Source: Azolla caroliniana
Taxonomy: Eukaryota > Polypodiophyta
Direction of reading: 5' to 3'
Assembly (NCBI GenBank): GCA_043228905.1
Contig: JBHGNT010000008.1
Coordinates: 12,648,001 to 12,712,000, forward strand
Length of the DNA: 64,000 bases
Under the pieces are notes generated by a model. That model made no database searches and was not told the origin of the DNA. It worked only from the letters and a program-made list of their open reading frames with translations. This document shows positions 33,363 through 44,229 of this stretch, one piece after another; the stretch's first letter is position 1; each line of letters begins with the position of its first letter. The translations under genes were made by a program, and so were the position numbers.

Positions 33363-34126
33363 TACGGCATGGGGTGTCTTACTAGTCCGACCCGCTTCCG
33401 ACATGCATCCAGCTTGTCAGGTGTCAGTACTTTGGTCAGCATATCTGACCCGTTCTAGGCCGTGTGGATCTTCGTCAGTGCGAACTCCTGGTCATCTACT
33501 CTTTCCCAGATCCAATGATACCTACGCTGGATATGCTTTGTCTGGGAATGGTAGGCCGCATTCTTAGCAAGGTGGATGGCACTTTGACTGTCGCAATAGA
33601 GCTGATATTCATCTTGCCGGATACCGAGCTCTCCGATGAAGTCCTTCATCCATAATATTTCCTTGCCGGCTTCCACAGCCGCCATGTACTCCGCCTCCGT
33701 GGTTGACTGCCACGAAACAGCTCCCCCTGCATATGTCATTACATACCCGGATGTAGACCGGTTGGTATCCACATCAGCCGACATGTCTGAATTGGTAAAA
33801 CCGTCAAGTTGAGGTTTACCGGAGCCGAATTGGAGACACATATTTGAAGTGCCCTTCAGGTACCAGAGTATCCACTTGACCGCGTTCTAGTGCTCCTTGC
33901 CGGGATTGCTCATGAACCGGCTTACCACTCCGACTGCGTATCCAATATCTGGTCGAGTACACACCATTGCGTACATTAAGCTCCTGACAGCAGGGGCATA
34001 TGGAACCTTCATCATATCCACCTTCTCTTCATCAGATGGATAACCTGCAATTTGCCGGAAGTGTCGATCCGACTGGTTTCGCATCTGACAAGTTGAACCG
34101 CTGAAGCACCTTTGTCACGTACTTCT
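33363..34126 (-). pseudogene. RNase H end of copia D pol, beyond nested B'
   Basis: EKYVTKVLQRFNLSDAKPV crosses the B' insertion. RSLMYAMVCTRPDIGYAVG, STSGYVMTYAGGAVSW, STTEAEYMA and LYCDSQSAIHLAKN are the conserved copia RNase H region. Stops near 33887 and 33455 and a shift at about 34085 break it. Confidence 0.86.
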
Positions 34127-34495
34127 TGTAGAAAGTAACGTGCGGAAGCAAGTATGAAGACCGAACAGAAGTAAGGAAACTCAGGTTCAATGGAGAGCTT
34201 GAGTTTACACGGTATACGCGGGAGAGACAGGGAGAGTGAGAGAGAAGACACAAAAACTATGTTCAACAATAATACTCAGTCTGTACATAGGACGTGCTCA
34301 GTGAACACTTTTATACAAGTCCTAGAAGGACTGAACGAAATACTGATAGTACTTCAATGCTCATCAAGAGCTCCTACACTAACTCCCAAATATATTCCTC
34401 ACGGAATATCTTTCCTAACGACCTCCCGGTTTACGCACTCGGCCTAACCGATCGGTCCCAACCGATCCGGCCGATGTTGAGCTTGTCTCTCAACA
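34127..34495 (-). repeat. 3' LTR of B' (369 bp)
   Basis: Very close to the other LTR, but lacks a 25-bp segment present there (TCCTCGGCTTCTTCAG...) between two CCGATCCGG copies. Confidence 0.92.
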
Positions 34496-34511
34496 CTCCC
34501 CCTCAAGCTCA
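34496..34511 (-). other. Polypurine tract of B', also coding
   Basis: GAGCTTGAGGGGGAG precedes the LTR TGTTGAG. In the pol extension frame it reads ELEGE, followed by Cys and the stop TGA inside the LTR. Confidence 0.8.
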
Positions 34512-35735
34512 ACTTGAGGCTCTTCGGGATCTTCACAACACCGGTTCCTCCTGGCTTCTCGCCTCGCTCGCGCTCCTCGGCCTGTTCGACTCCGTGCGCT
34601 TCGACCCTTCCGGTCGGCTTGTTTGCTCATGCGGCCCTTATCAGCTCTTCTGTTGTTGCGGTGTTGACACTTCTCCTGCTGCCTTTTCTGCCGCTTGGGC
34701 CTCGGTTGATTCAACGTATCTGAATCAAACATCTGAACCGACTCGGCTACCTTCGATCGGTCTTCGCTCTCGTTCGAGTTGGTTGTCTCCAACTCGTCTT
34801 CGGTCTTCTCGCCCTCGCTGGCGTCATCTTCCCAATGCGTGGTTGGCTTCGGCTCTCCTTCGGTTGCTCCCCTTCTGTCCGCTTCTGAACTTTTCCGCGG
34901 GTCCGCCCTCAGCTTCTTCAGTCGATCCGAAGTCGAACTCGACAATCGACTTGGTGTCGCGGTCTCCGCTCCTTTCCTGCTGCTTTGCTTGGTCGTTCGG
35001 AACTGTTCTCCCCCTCAAGTTTGGCACGTCGAAGTGACGCAATCCGAGTGCACCGGAGAATTGCCGCAACTTGTCTAGACCAAGAGGCTTGGTGAAGATG
35101 TCGGCAATCTGCCGATCCGTCGGAACGTACTGAAGTTCGACTTCACCGGAAAGGACACGCTCACGGACGAAATGGTAGTGCACCTCAATGTGCTTGGTCT
35201 GTGCGTGGAAGACGGGGTTCTTCACGAGTTGGATGCTGCTGAGGTTGTTGCAGTAGATCGTCGTTGGATCGGTCACCTCCTCTTGTAGGTCCTTAAGTAG
35301 CCGCTTCAACCATATGGCTTCGCATGTCGCGACAGCCGCTCCTCGGTACTCGGCTTCAGTGCTCGACAGTGCAACTGTTGACTGCTTCTTACTGCTCCAC
35401 GCGATCGCGGCACTCCCGAGGGAGAACGCGTATCCAGACGTGGATCGGCGATCGGCGGCGTTGCCAGCCCAATCAACATTAGTGTAGCCGACTAATTGCG
35501 CGGCTGCACCGGTCCGATATAGCAGTCCGCGGTCCTTAGTGCCGCTTACGTACCGAAGTACGCGTTGCGCACACTGAAGGTGCTCCTCGGTAGGTCGCGC
35601 CATGAACTGACTGATCACCCCGACCGGATAACTGAGGTCGGGTCGGGTGATGGTCAAATATGAGGCTTCTGACAATTTGTTGGAACCTCGTCGGGTCGCA
35701 TACCTTTCCCGTATCAGGACTTCTTTAGTCGGCAT
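34496..35735 (-). pseudogene. RNase H and charged C-terminal extension of B'
   Basis: RPDLSYPVGVISQFM, STSGYAFSLGSAAIAW, ALSSTEAEYRGA, IYCNNLSSIQLVKN (the DNLS Asp is Asn here) and ADIFTKPLGLDKLRQF form RNase H. The frame then continues about 180 codons: acidic (FDFGSTEEAEGG, EDDASEGEKTEDE), then basic (KRQKRQQEK, RADKGRMSKQADRKGR, ARSRTGRGARARREARR), ending VELEGEC at the LTR. A single-base-type shift near 34880 separates the two halves in this copy. Confidence 0.82.
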
Positions 35736-38700
35736 ACTGCCGAGGAGTTCGTTCCGGAGTGAAATCCGGGGGGTTGTACCATGTACACTTGTTCCTCAAG
35801 GTCACCTTGCAAGAACGCATTCTTTACATCCATCTGATGTAAGTGCCACGCCTTGGCCGCGGCTACTGCGAGCAAAACACGGACGGTCGTCATTTTCGCG
35901 ACCGATGCAAACGTCTCATCGTAGTCGATTCCGTGTTTCTGCGCATAGCCCTTTGCCACTAGCCGAGCCTTGTACCAGTTGATCGAGCCATCGGTGTTGT
36001 ACTTGACCTTGTACACCCACCTACACCTGATTGGTTTTACCCCCTTCGGTGCGTCAACCAGGTCCCAGGTCTTGTTCTCCGCCAATACGTGCATCTCTTC
36101 CTCCATCACGGCACGCCAATTCGCGTCTTTAACCACTTCTGCGTAGCTCTCCGGCTCACGCAGTTCCGCTACACGGGTCATGTACGCATAATGATGCGCC
36201 ATGTACTCGTATCCGAACCGCAAAACAGGATTGTTCTGGTGGGTAGATCAGCGTAATCTCACATTAGCTGATGTCAAGGCCTTCTCGATCGACGCGGTCT
36301 TCACCTTTAAAGACCCGTCACCGGTTCCCTCGGAGTCGGACTCGCGTCGGTCTGACTCGTTCGTATCCGTGCCGGAATCCGACACCTTCTTCTTCCCTTT
36401 CTCTTTGCGCGTAAGCCGTCTCCTCGGCTTCCTGCGCGGGGAATGCACGACCGAGTCTCCACTACTCGCTGGCTCTTCATCGGACTGGTCGTAACGACTC
36501 AGTCGTCCAATCGGTCCACTTAACCAGAGTGAAATCAGACTCTCTTCTCGATTTCGGGCTCATCCGGAGGCATCTCGGTCTCTCTGACCTCATCGTCAGA
36601 GCTCGGATTGAGGGCAGGGTTCGGAGTCGGGGGCAGGTACCAGGACGCGGACTCGTCAAACACAACGTCGCGGCTGACACGCGCTTGTTTGGTGCGAGGG
36701 TTATAGCACTTATAACCCTTCTACTCGTCCGAGTATCCGACCAAGATGCACTTCTTGGCCTTTGCGTCCAGCTTCCTCCTTTTCTCCTTCGGTACATGCA
36801 CATACGCAATGCTACCGAACACCCTCAAGTGTCACAAGTTCGGCTTCGTTCCGAGATATAGCTCGTGCGCCGACACTTTGTCTCCGATCCGGTTTTGGAT
36901 GTATACCGCGGTCCTTACCGCCTCGGCCCAGTAGAACTTGGGCAAGCTCTTCTCCTCCAGCATTGCCCGTGCCGCTTCCACAACTGACCGATTCTTTCTC
37001 TCGGCCACACCGTTCTGCTCCGGCATTCATCTACAACTGAATTCGCGCCGAATTCCCATTTGTTGTAGATAACCATTGAATTGACCGGAGAAGTACTCTT
37101 TCCCGCCATCCGACCGCAGGCACCTGATCTTTCGTCCCGTTTCCGTTTCCACGAACCCTTTGAGGTCCCGGAAACCGTTGAAGACGTCACTCTTCCTCTC
37201 AATGAGGTAGATCCACATATGCCGTGTGTGGTCGTCGATGAAGGAGACGAAATATCGGCTCCCGCCAAGACTAACGTTTTGTGTCGGCCCCCATACATCG
37301 GAGTGTATAAGGTCGAGCTTATTCTGGCTCTGGTTTTGCTTGTTTGGGAAAGGAAGTCGGTGTTGCTTCCCGAGCTGGCAGGCTTCACAAATTTGTGCCT
37401 TTCGGCCACTAAATTTGGGCCATCCGAATAGTACCTGTTTCGTTTGCAGATCTTGAAGCCGCTGGTAGTTGACGTGGCATATCCGCTTATGCCACAAGTC
37501 GATGTCCGACTTGGTTTTTCTTCCCTTTGCGAACATTGCGGTGCCGCCGTCAGTGGAGTCGAGGATGAACATCCTCCCGTCTCTGTGCTCTTGCGCAATC
37601 ACACGACGGCCTTCTTCCTCAATGAAGCACCCGAGGTGTGTAAATCGAACCTCCATCCCTTGGTCGACGATCTGTCCGACCGAGACCAAGTTTTTCGTGA
37701 TTGTCGAGACGTGCAACACGTTCATGAGTTTCCCTTTCTGCCCAACATGGCTAAGGGGAACTTCTCCGACATTCGCGATCGGATGGGGAGTGTCATCTCC
37801 AGTTGCGACTACTCCAGGTTGTATCGGTTTTTCAAGGTACGAGAACCACTCCTTATGGCTCGTCATGTGGTTTGACGCGCCGGAGTCTACGTACCACACC
37901 TTGTACGATCTCAGGGTGGTCCGTTTCATTGAGTTTGCTTCATGTCTTGTCATGAAGACAGACCCTTCTCCGGCTCTCCCGGAATCTTCGGCGTAGTGCG
38001 ATCACTGCCGATTTCCCTTGTCGGTATGTCTGGAGCCGTTCCCGGAACCAGTTCTCTCCGAATCGACGCGCTTCTTCTAGCACTCACTTTCCTTGTGGCC
38101 TTTCTTGCCGTAGTACCAGCACTCCGCGATGGACTTCCCTTGCCGGTTCTCATCGCTTCCACTCCCCCTGTTTGCGAAGGGTCCGGGGTTGTTGTCGGCA
38201 TCACTTCGGTGCCTTCTTCCCTGATCTCGTCAGCCGCCTCCATTGCGCGCCGACTCGCCTCGTCCTCCACGTCCACGGGGCCTATCTCCCTCCGTGTACA
38301 ACATTCTGCTGTCGGTGTGCGTGCTTGTAGACGCACCCGCGTGGTTCTCCTGTACCAGGAGCATTGAGTGTAAGTCAAAGAAGGACGACGTATTCTCCCA
38401 GGTACACACAGCCGTTCGGAACACTCCGAACTTCGACGCCAAACCTCCGAGACAGATCTGGACCATCTCGCTCTCCTCGATGTTCACCTCTATGGAGGCG
38501 AGGGAGTTGCAGATATCCTTGATCTTCGAGGTATAGTCCGCCACCGACAAGTCGCGTTGTCGTAGGTTTCTCAACTCCTGTCGGAGCTGAAGCTTCCTGG
38601 CTGTGGTGCTCGCGGCGAAAATCTTCTTCAGATTTTCCCACGCACCCTTCGGCGTCTTTGCATCCCGAACATAGCTCAATAGTTGTTCGCCCACACATGA

Positions 38701-38907
38701 CGCGAAGCAGTACAATACCCTGCTCGCCGATTGCTCCCACGACGGGAAGTCTCTGTGTGTCGATTCGGGTGCCGCGTCATTAGCTCCTTTGACATAACTC
38801 CAGTAGCCGTGCCCGAGCAGGTACTGGTGCATCTTGTAGGACCAAGACGCGTAGTTGGTTCTGTGGAGCTTCTCTGTTGGAAGCGAGCTCGCCATGCCTC
38901 TATCCAT
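35736..38907 (-). pseudogene. gag, protease, integrase and partial reverse transcriptase of B'
   Basis: ATG at 38907 (MDRGMASSLPTEKLHRTNY) starts a gag frame of 225 codons ended by a shift. A 308-codon stretch (37953-37027) has the protease VWYVDSGASNHMTSHKEW, the pre-integrase DIDLWHKRICHVN, the zinc half CEACQLGKQH, integrase SDVWGP and RSDGGKEYFSG; the Glu region GVAERKNRS follows in another frame. Reverse transcriptase runs from [14 protein letters not shown] to CRLKKS and then hits the deletion, which removes the YVDD box. It cannot copy itself. Confidence 0.88.
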
Positions 38908-38967
38908 CGTTCTTCTCGTTCTTCTTCGTCAAGCTGTGTCGGCTGCAGAGAGGTTCTCAACCCTCGC

Positions 38968-38979
38968 GCTCTGCTACCA
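38968..38979 (-). other. Primer-binding site of B' (one mismatch)
   Basis: TGGTAGCAGAGC on the minus strand; the other copia elements have TGGTATCAGAGC. Confidence 0.85.
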
Positions 38980-39373
38980 TGTAGAAAGTAACGCGCGGAA
39001 GCAAGTATGAAGACTGAACAGAAGGAAGAAAACTCAGGTTCAATGGAGAGCTTGAGCTCACACGGTATATGCGGGAGAGACAAAGAGAGTGAGAGAGAAG
39101 ACACAAAAACTATGTTCAACAATAATACTCAGTCTGTACATAAGACGTGCTCAGTGAACACTTTTATACAAGTCCTAGAAGGACTGACCGAAGTACTGAC
39201 AGTACTTCAATGCTCTTCAAGAGCTCCTCCACTAACTCCCAAATATATTCCTCACGGAATATCTTTACTAACGACCTCCCGGTTTACGCACTCGGCCTAA
39301 CCGATTGGTCCCAACCGATCCGGTCCTCGGCTTCTTCAGCCGATCCGGCTGATGTTGAGCTTGTCTGTCAACA
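38980..39373 (-). repeat. 5' LTR of B' (394 bp)
   Basis: Starts on the coding strand TGTTGACAGACAAGC and ends ..CTTTCTACA at the primer site. The dyad GAAGTACTGACAGTACTTC is at 39190-39208. Confidence 0.92.
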
Positions 39374-42300
39374 CTTCTCCTGTGACAACCACAATTGCTT
39401 CGTTGGCCGGTTCCGGATGATATGCATCCCCAACACCTGTCTTGCCGGACCCAAGTCTTTCATTGAGAAGGTCCGGTTGAGAGCCTTCTTGAGCATCCGT
39501 ATTTATGCTTGGTCCCGTCCGACGATCAACATGTCGTCCACCTACAGAAGGAGTATCAGGAAGTCGCCTCCTTCGAACTTCTTCACAAACACGCAGTGAT
39601 CGGCGTGTGTCTTGTGGTACCCTTGATCGGTTATGAAGGAGTCGAACTTCCGGTACCATTGCCGGGGGGGCCTGCTTCAACCCGTAGAGGCTCTTCTTCA
39701 ACCGGCAAACCAGGTGCTCCTTCCCTTTCTCCACGAATCCTTCCGGTTGCTGCATGTAGATCTCCTCTTTGAGGTCACCGTGAAGGAATGCCGTCTTCAC
39801 GTCCAGCTGCTCTACCTCGAGGTCCATGCTTGCCGCTATACTCAGCACCGTCCGGATGGAGGTCATCTTTACTACCGGGCCAAATATCTCGTCGAAGTCC
39901 ACACCCTTCTTCTGCTGGAACCCCTTCACCACGATCCTGGCTTTGTATCTCAAGGGATTGCCGGCATCTCCCAGTTTCAACTTGTACACCCACTTGTTTC
40001 GGAGTGCCCGCTTTCCTTTCGGCAACTCCATCAATTCGTACGTATGGTTCTCATGCAGGGAATCCATCTCATCCTACATGGCACTTAACCATTTTCGGCT
40101 GTGGGTGTCATTCTTCACTTCTTCGAAGCTTTCTAGCTCCCCCTCATCGGTCAGCAGCACATGCTCTGCATCCAGAAATCTCCGGGGGGGCCTTCTCTCT
40201 CTGAGAGGATATCTCCGTCTCTGGGCTTCGGTAACCGGCTCCTCCATTTGCTCTTCATCCGAATCCGATTTGGGGTCTTGGCCGGTTCCGGTTTCAGCTT
40301 CCTCTACTTCTTCTTCTGCCGGTTCGGTATCCTCACCGTAGCCGGCTGGTTCCTCGAGTGCTAACCGGTCTCTTGCCGGTTGGGTTTGCTCATTGTAGAG
40401 TCGATCCTTACCGGTTGACTCGGAGTTCATTATCTTCTTCTCCGACTCCCAGTCGACGAGCGTCTTGTCCTCCATGAAGATAATATCTCGACTCCGGAAT
40501 ACCTTCTTGTCGACCGGGTCCCACACTCGGTAGCCGAACTCATCGTCGCCGTAACTGAGGAATATGCATGGCCGGCTCTTTGGATCCAACTTTCCTCTCT
40601 GATCCTTAGCTACATGCACGTACGCGAGACACCCGAACACCTTCAGATGCTGGTAGGATACTTCCTTACCGGTCCATACTCTCTGCGGTGTGTCTCCATC
40701 CAAGGGCACTGAGGGTGATCTGTTTATCACATATGTCGCCGTCGACAGTGCCTCAACCCAAAACTTCTTGGGTAGTTTTGCATGCACGAACATACTCCAG
40801 ACCCTCTCCATTATGGTCTGGTTCATCCTCTCGGCCAGCCCGTTTAGTTCGGGTGTCTTCGGCACAGTAAATTCGAGCCGGATTCCCTTCGAGAAACAGT
40901 ACTCCTCGAACTAACCCTAGTATTCTCCTCTGTTATCTGCTCGAACCGCCTTCATCTTCTGGCCAGTTTCTCTTTCCACTCTCGCGTGGAGCTCTTTGAA
41001 GACGGATAGCACCTGATCCTTCGTCTTCAACGGTGTGGCCCACAGCTTCCGGCTGTGGTCATCTATGAACGTCACGAAGTACTGTGATCCTGCATGTGAC
41101 TTCGTGTCCACTTGACACACATCAGTATGCACCAACTCTAGTGGTGCATTACGTCTCATCGGTGGCCTTGGTCGGAAGGAGGTCCGGTTTTGCTTACCGG
41201 CCAGAGAATCAGTGCAGTTCTCCAAGTGCACGTTCTTCACTGGAATGAGGTTGTCGTCTGCAGCCTCTTCATCCCCTTCTCGCTCATGTGACACAGCCTT
41301 TTGTGCCACAGCTCACCGGCAGTGTCGGATGCCACGTTCACTTCCTCCGGACATAATCGGGCATTCATCAGGTACAATGTGTTGACCTTCCGGGTCCGAG
41401 CCACAATCAGGCTCCCTTTGCTGAACTTCATAACACCGTTCTGGATGCTACCCGTGTAGCCTTCATCATCTAGCCGACCGGAATTATCAGGTTCAGACGA
41501 ACCTCCGGAACGTGTCGGACATCCTTCAACAGCATCTTGCATCCGGTTGGTGTTGTCAACCACATGTCTCCTATGCCGACAATTCGGCATGTACCTTCAT
41601 TCCCCATCCGGACACAACCGTGATCACCGGCTGAGTAGGATGAGAAGCATTTCCGGTCCGGGGTAAGGTGGAACGACGCTCCGGAGTCGACCACCCAGGT
41701 CATCTCGTCGCCGGCAAGGTTTAGCTCACTCTCCTCGGTGATGAGCATCAACTCTTCTTCACTTGCCGCGATTGCCATCGTTCCCTTCCGGTCCGGCCCC
41801 CTCCGGTCTTTACCGTTCCGGTCCGGGGTCCGCTTCGAATCGGTACCGTCGGTTTCCTTGTCTTTTCGGAAATGCGGACAAATCTTCTGGAAGTTTCCCG
41901 GCTTGCCGCAATAGAAGCAAGTAGGCCTCCCCCTTGACTTTGACCGTGTCCTCGACTTCTCCCGATTTTGGGGACTACGGTTCCTTTGTCTTCCGCGTTC
42001 CGATTCGGTAAGGAGCGCTTTGGAGTCGGAGCTTGTATCCTTATCTTTCTGACGCGCCTCCTCATCTAGCAAGCTCGACTTCACTCTTGCTAGGGATAAC
42101 CGTTTTCCTTCCGGCCCGGTGTTGCCCAAAGTGACAACCAACGTCTCCCAGCTATTCGGGAGGGAACTGAGCAGGAGTAGCGCTAGTACCTCGTCGGTGA
42201 GAGGTACTTCCAATGATGTTGCCTGGTGTATCAGCCCTTGGAAGGCATTCATGTGCTCCGCCATGCTGGAGCCATCTTGGTACCAGAGTCTTACTAGCTT

Positions 42301-42612
42301 CCGGAATACCGAAACCTGGTTAACAACATTTTTGTTCTGAAACATAATGCCGATCTTCTCCCAGAGCTCATGAGCCTTGCTCTCTTCATTGAAGTTGTTG
42401 TATAGGCTCATGTCGATGAAACACCGTATGTAGGCTGTTGTCTTCATGTGCATCACCTCCCATATCGTGGCGTCGATTTTGTCCGATCTCTTGTGTCCGA
42501 ATTAAACTGGCAACCAAAGATCTTTCATGATAAGCATGTCCCTTATCTTCGACTTCCACACCGAATAGTTGGAGCCGGTGAGCTTGAACATACTTCCCAA
42601 CGAATCGTCCAT
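39374..42612 (-). pseudogene. gag, protease, integrase and reverse transcriptase of copia D
   Basis: ATG at 42612 starts MDDSLGSMFKLTGSNYSVW; a TAA soon after ends that frame, then a 328-codon stretch carries gag, the zinc knuckle CFYCGKPGNFQKIC (Gly-His replaced by Gly-Asn) and the protease VVDSGASFHLTP. Shifts follow near 41470 and 41240. The integrase has VHTDVCQVDTK, AVRADNRGEY and ELNGLAERMNQ. The reverse transcriptase begins NKWVYKLKLGD and contains LDVKTAFLHGDLKEEIYMQQ and KKSLYGLKQAP before a shift; its YVDD region is out of frame. Domain order and wording are Tnt1/Tork-like. Confidence 0.88.
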
Positions 42613-42627
42613 TTTCTGTGTCGTTTC

Positions 42628-42639
42628 GCTCTGATACCA
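42628..42639 (-). other. Primer-binding site of D
   Basis: TGGTATCAGAGC on the minus strand directly after the 5' LTR. Confidence 0.9.
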
Positions 42640-43361
42640 GTTTCACAGGAACTGCACGCTCCCTATGCGCAATGCTCGGCCACAACCAAACTTAGAATCA
42701 AACACAGAAGAAACGGGGAATGAATACACGACACAAAGGAGAGAAGAGTACACAGGATGTTTACGTGATAAACCCAAACTAGGGGAAAAACCACGACAAC
42801 CCACAGACTGCGAACTATCACTATATCACAATGATTACAACAGTGAGCTCACGGCAGCAACGATCTCGTGGTCACGATCTTCGCCACAGGCGGCGGTTAC
42901 AACAGAGGCAACAACCTCTTCCTCTCTCTCTCTCTCTCTCTCTCTCTGTACACTGTTACGCGCTCTCTGATCTTGCGCCAACAAGAATGACAACAACTCT
43001 CTCTCATAAAGTTTGCCCTAAGTCATATTTATACTAATATGACTTTTCGGCTATTTAGAAATATAGCCCCGATGGACTCTCAGAAACATATTTACGAATA
43101 TGTCCCTTCATCCGGTGAGCACTCTTCACCGGGCCTGCATCATCTGGCGCTTGCCGGGTACTCGTCATCCGGTTCTCACCGGGTCATCCGTAGCCGGGTA
43201 CTCCTCATCCGGTTCTCACCGGGTCTTCATCATCCAGTTCTCACCGGGTCATCCGTAGCCGGGTACTCCTCATCCAGATCTCACTGGGTCTTCATCATCC
43301 AGTTCTCACGAGGTCATCTGTAGCCGGGTACTCCTCATCTGGAGGGACCTGTTTCTTAACA
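42640..43361 (-). repeat. 5' LTR of D
   Basis: It lies directly next to the primer site; contains a CT run (about 42918-42947) and the minisatellite (about 43112-43340), with a different unit number from the 3' LTR. Confidence 0.9.
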
Positions 43362-43459
43362 ATTTAGTGGCCGGAACGGCCAAGTCTGCGAAGCCTGCCA
43401 ACTTCGGAAGCAACATCAACTTCTATTCCCTGAAGAGTGTAATCGGAGTCGTAATACGC
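43362..43459 (+). pseudogene. Copia B integrase zinc region, between insertions D and A
   Basis: FSGRNGQVCEACQLRKQHQ continues B directly from 32669 (PKF|FSGR with one ATTTA removed). NRSRNT leads into the A insertion and continues at 50590 as LDVIHSDVWGP. The CxxC half of the integrase zinc site is kept. Confidence 0.88.
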
Positions 43460-44157
43460 TGTCGGGGTTGCTACGCCCTTGCGTGCAGAAAGGAAGAGGG
43501 ACCACGGGGGTCTTGGACCGAAGAGCAAGAGAGAGAGGAGTAAGAGAGAGAGACCCGATTACACAGAACCGAAGATTGCACAAGGACACGGCCCAACAAA
43601 CAGAGATCACAAATAAACGCCGACGCAGATGGACGCAACAACGAAAGATATGTACTTATGAATGCAAGAAAATAACAGACTAAAGTATTACAACCCACGG
43701 TGGGGCACGGAATAGATACTAACGAAAACGAACAGTGCGGCGAACAGATGCCGACCCCTGTGTGACGCGACGCACAGAAAGGGGAAACAGGTCGGAGGTG
43801 CTGCAGGACGCACTCGGGGCGTTCCACGGAACAGCGCTAGCCTCCTCGAAACCTGCACAGGTACGCGATGGAGCAGAAGACAGAGAAAGCAGGAGTGAGA
43901 GAGGAGCTCCGAAATCGGTTCGGCAGCACTTCGTCCTCCCCGCGCGAGATACCCCACTTCTATTCTTCCTCTTCCTTTTATATCCCGTCAAGAGGCCGTT
44001 TGGCATTAACTGCACACCAACCGAATCTACCCACCTAGGATCCTCGTATGTACCTACTTCGTCCTTAGGTACTTCTTGGCGCGCGTGTGTGTGTGTAGAG
44101 CCGTTTCCCCACGCCTTGTTCCTCCGATTCCTCTTGTGGGCGGTTTTCTTCACGACA
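43460..44157 (-). repeat. 3' LTR of A (698 bp)
   Basis: Coding-strand start TGTCGTGAAGAAAACC; ends CCCCGACA. Essentially identical to 49888-50585. Apparent frames of up to 149 codons recur in both LTRs and are not genes. Confidence 0.95.
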
Positions 44158-44170
44158 TCCGCCCCCACCT
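44158..44170 (-). other. Polypurine tract of A
   Basis: AGGTGGGGGCGGA on the minus strand, directly before the 3' LTR. Confidence 0.85.
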
Positions 44171-44229
44171 AACCGCGCATCCACCGGCATGCGCCAAATT
44201 AAGTTGGCACGGAGAAAACCGGCCCGCCT

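Larger units (their letters stand above)
34127..39373 (-). mobile_element. Copia element B' (family B) nested in D
   Basis: LTRs 34127-34495 and 38980-39373, flanked by CTTCT at 34122-34126 and 39374-39378. Its pol has a deletion of roughly 390 bp in reverse transcriptase (compare B'') and frameshifts, so it is non-autonomous. It is the innermost of four layers: E, then B, then D, then B'. Confidence 0.93.
32675..43361 (-). mobile_element. Ty1/copia element D (Tork/Tnt1-like) nested in B, host of B'
   Basis: LTRs 32675-33348 and 42640-43361, flanked by ATTTA at 32670-32674 and 43362-43366. The coding region is split by B' (34127-39373) at a CTTCT duplication; joined, it reads SQEKYVTKVLQRF. 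Gag, zinc knuckle, protease, integrase, reverse transcriptase and RNase H are recognisable but frameshifted. A solo LTR of this family sits in element E (55397-56175). Confidence 0.92.

Noticed and set aside
33067-33567. 166-codon plus-strand frame
   Set aside because: It spans D's LTR minisatellite and the antisense of its RNase H; the periodic residues come from the repeat.
43468-44172. Several long frames repeated at 49896-50600
   Set aside because: They lie in the two identical LTRs of element A on both strands and match no known protein; duplication follows from the LTR pair.
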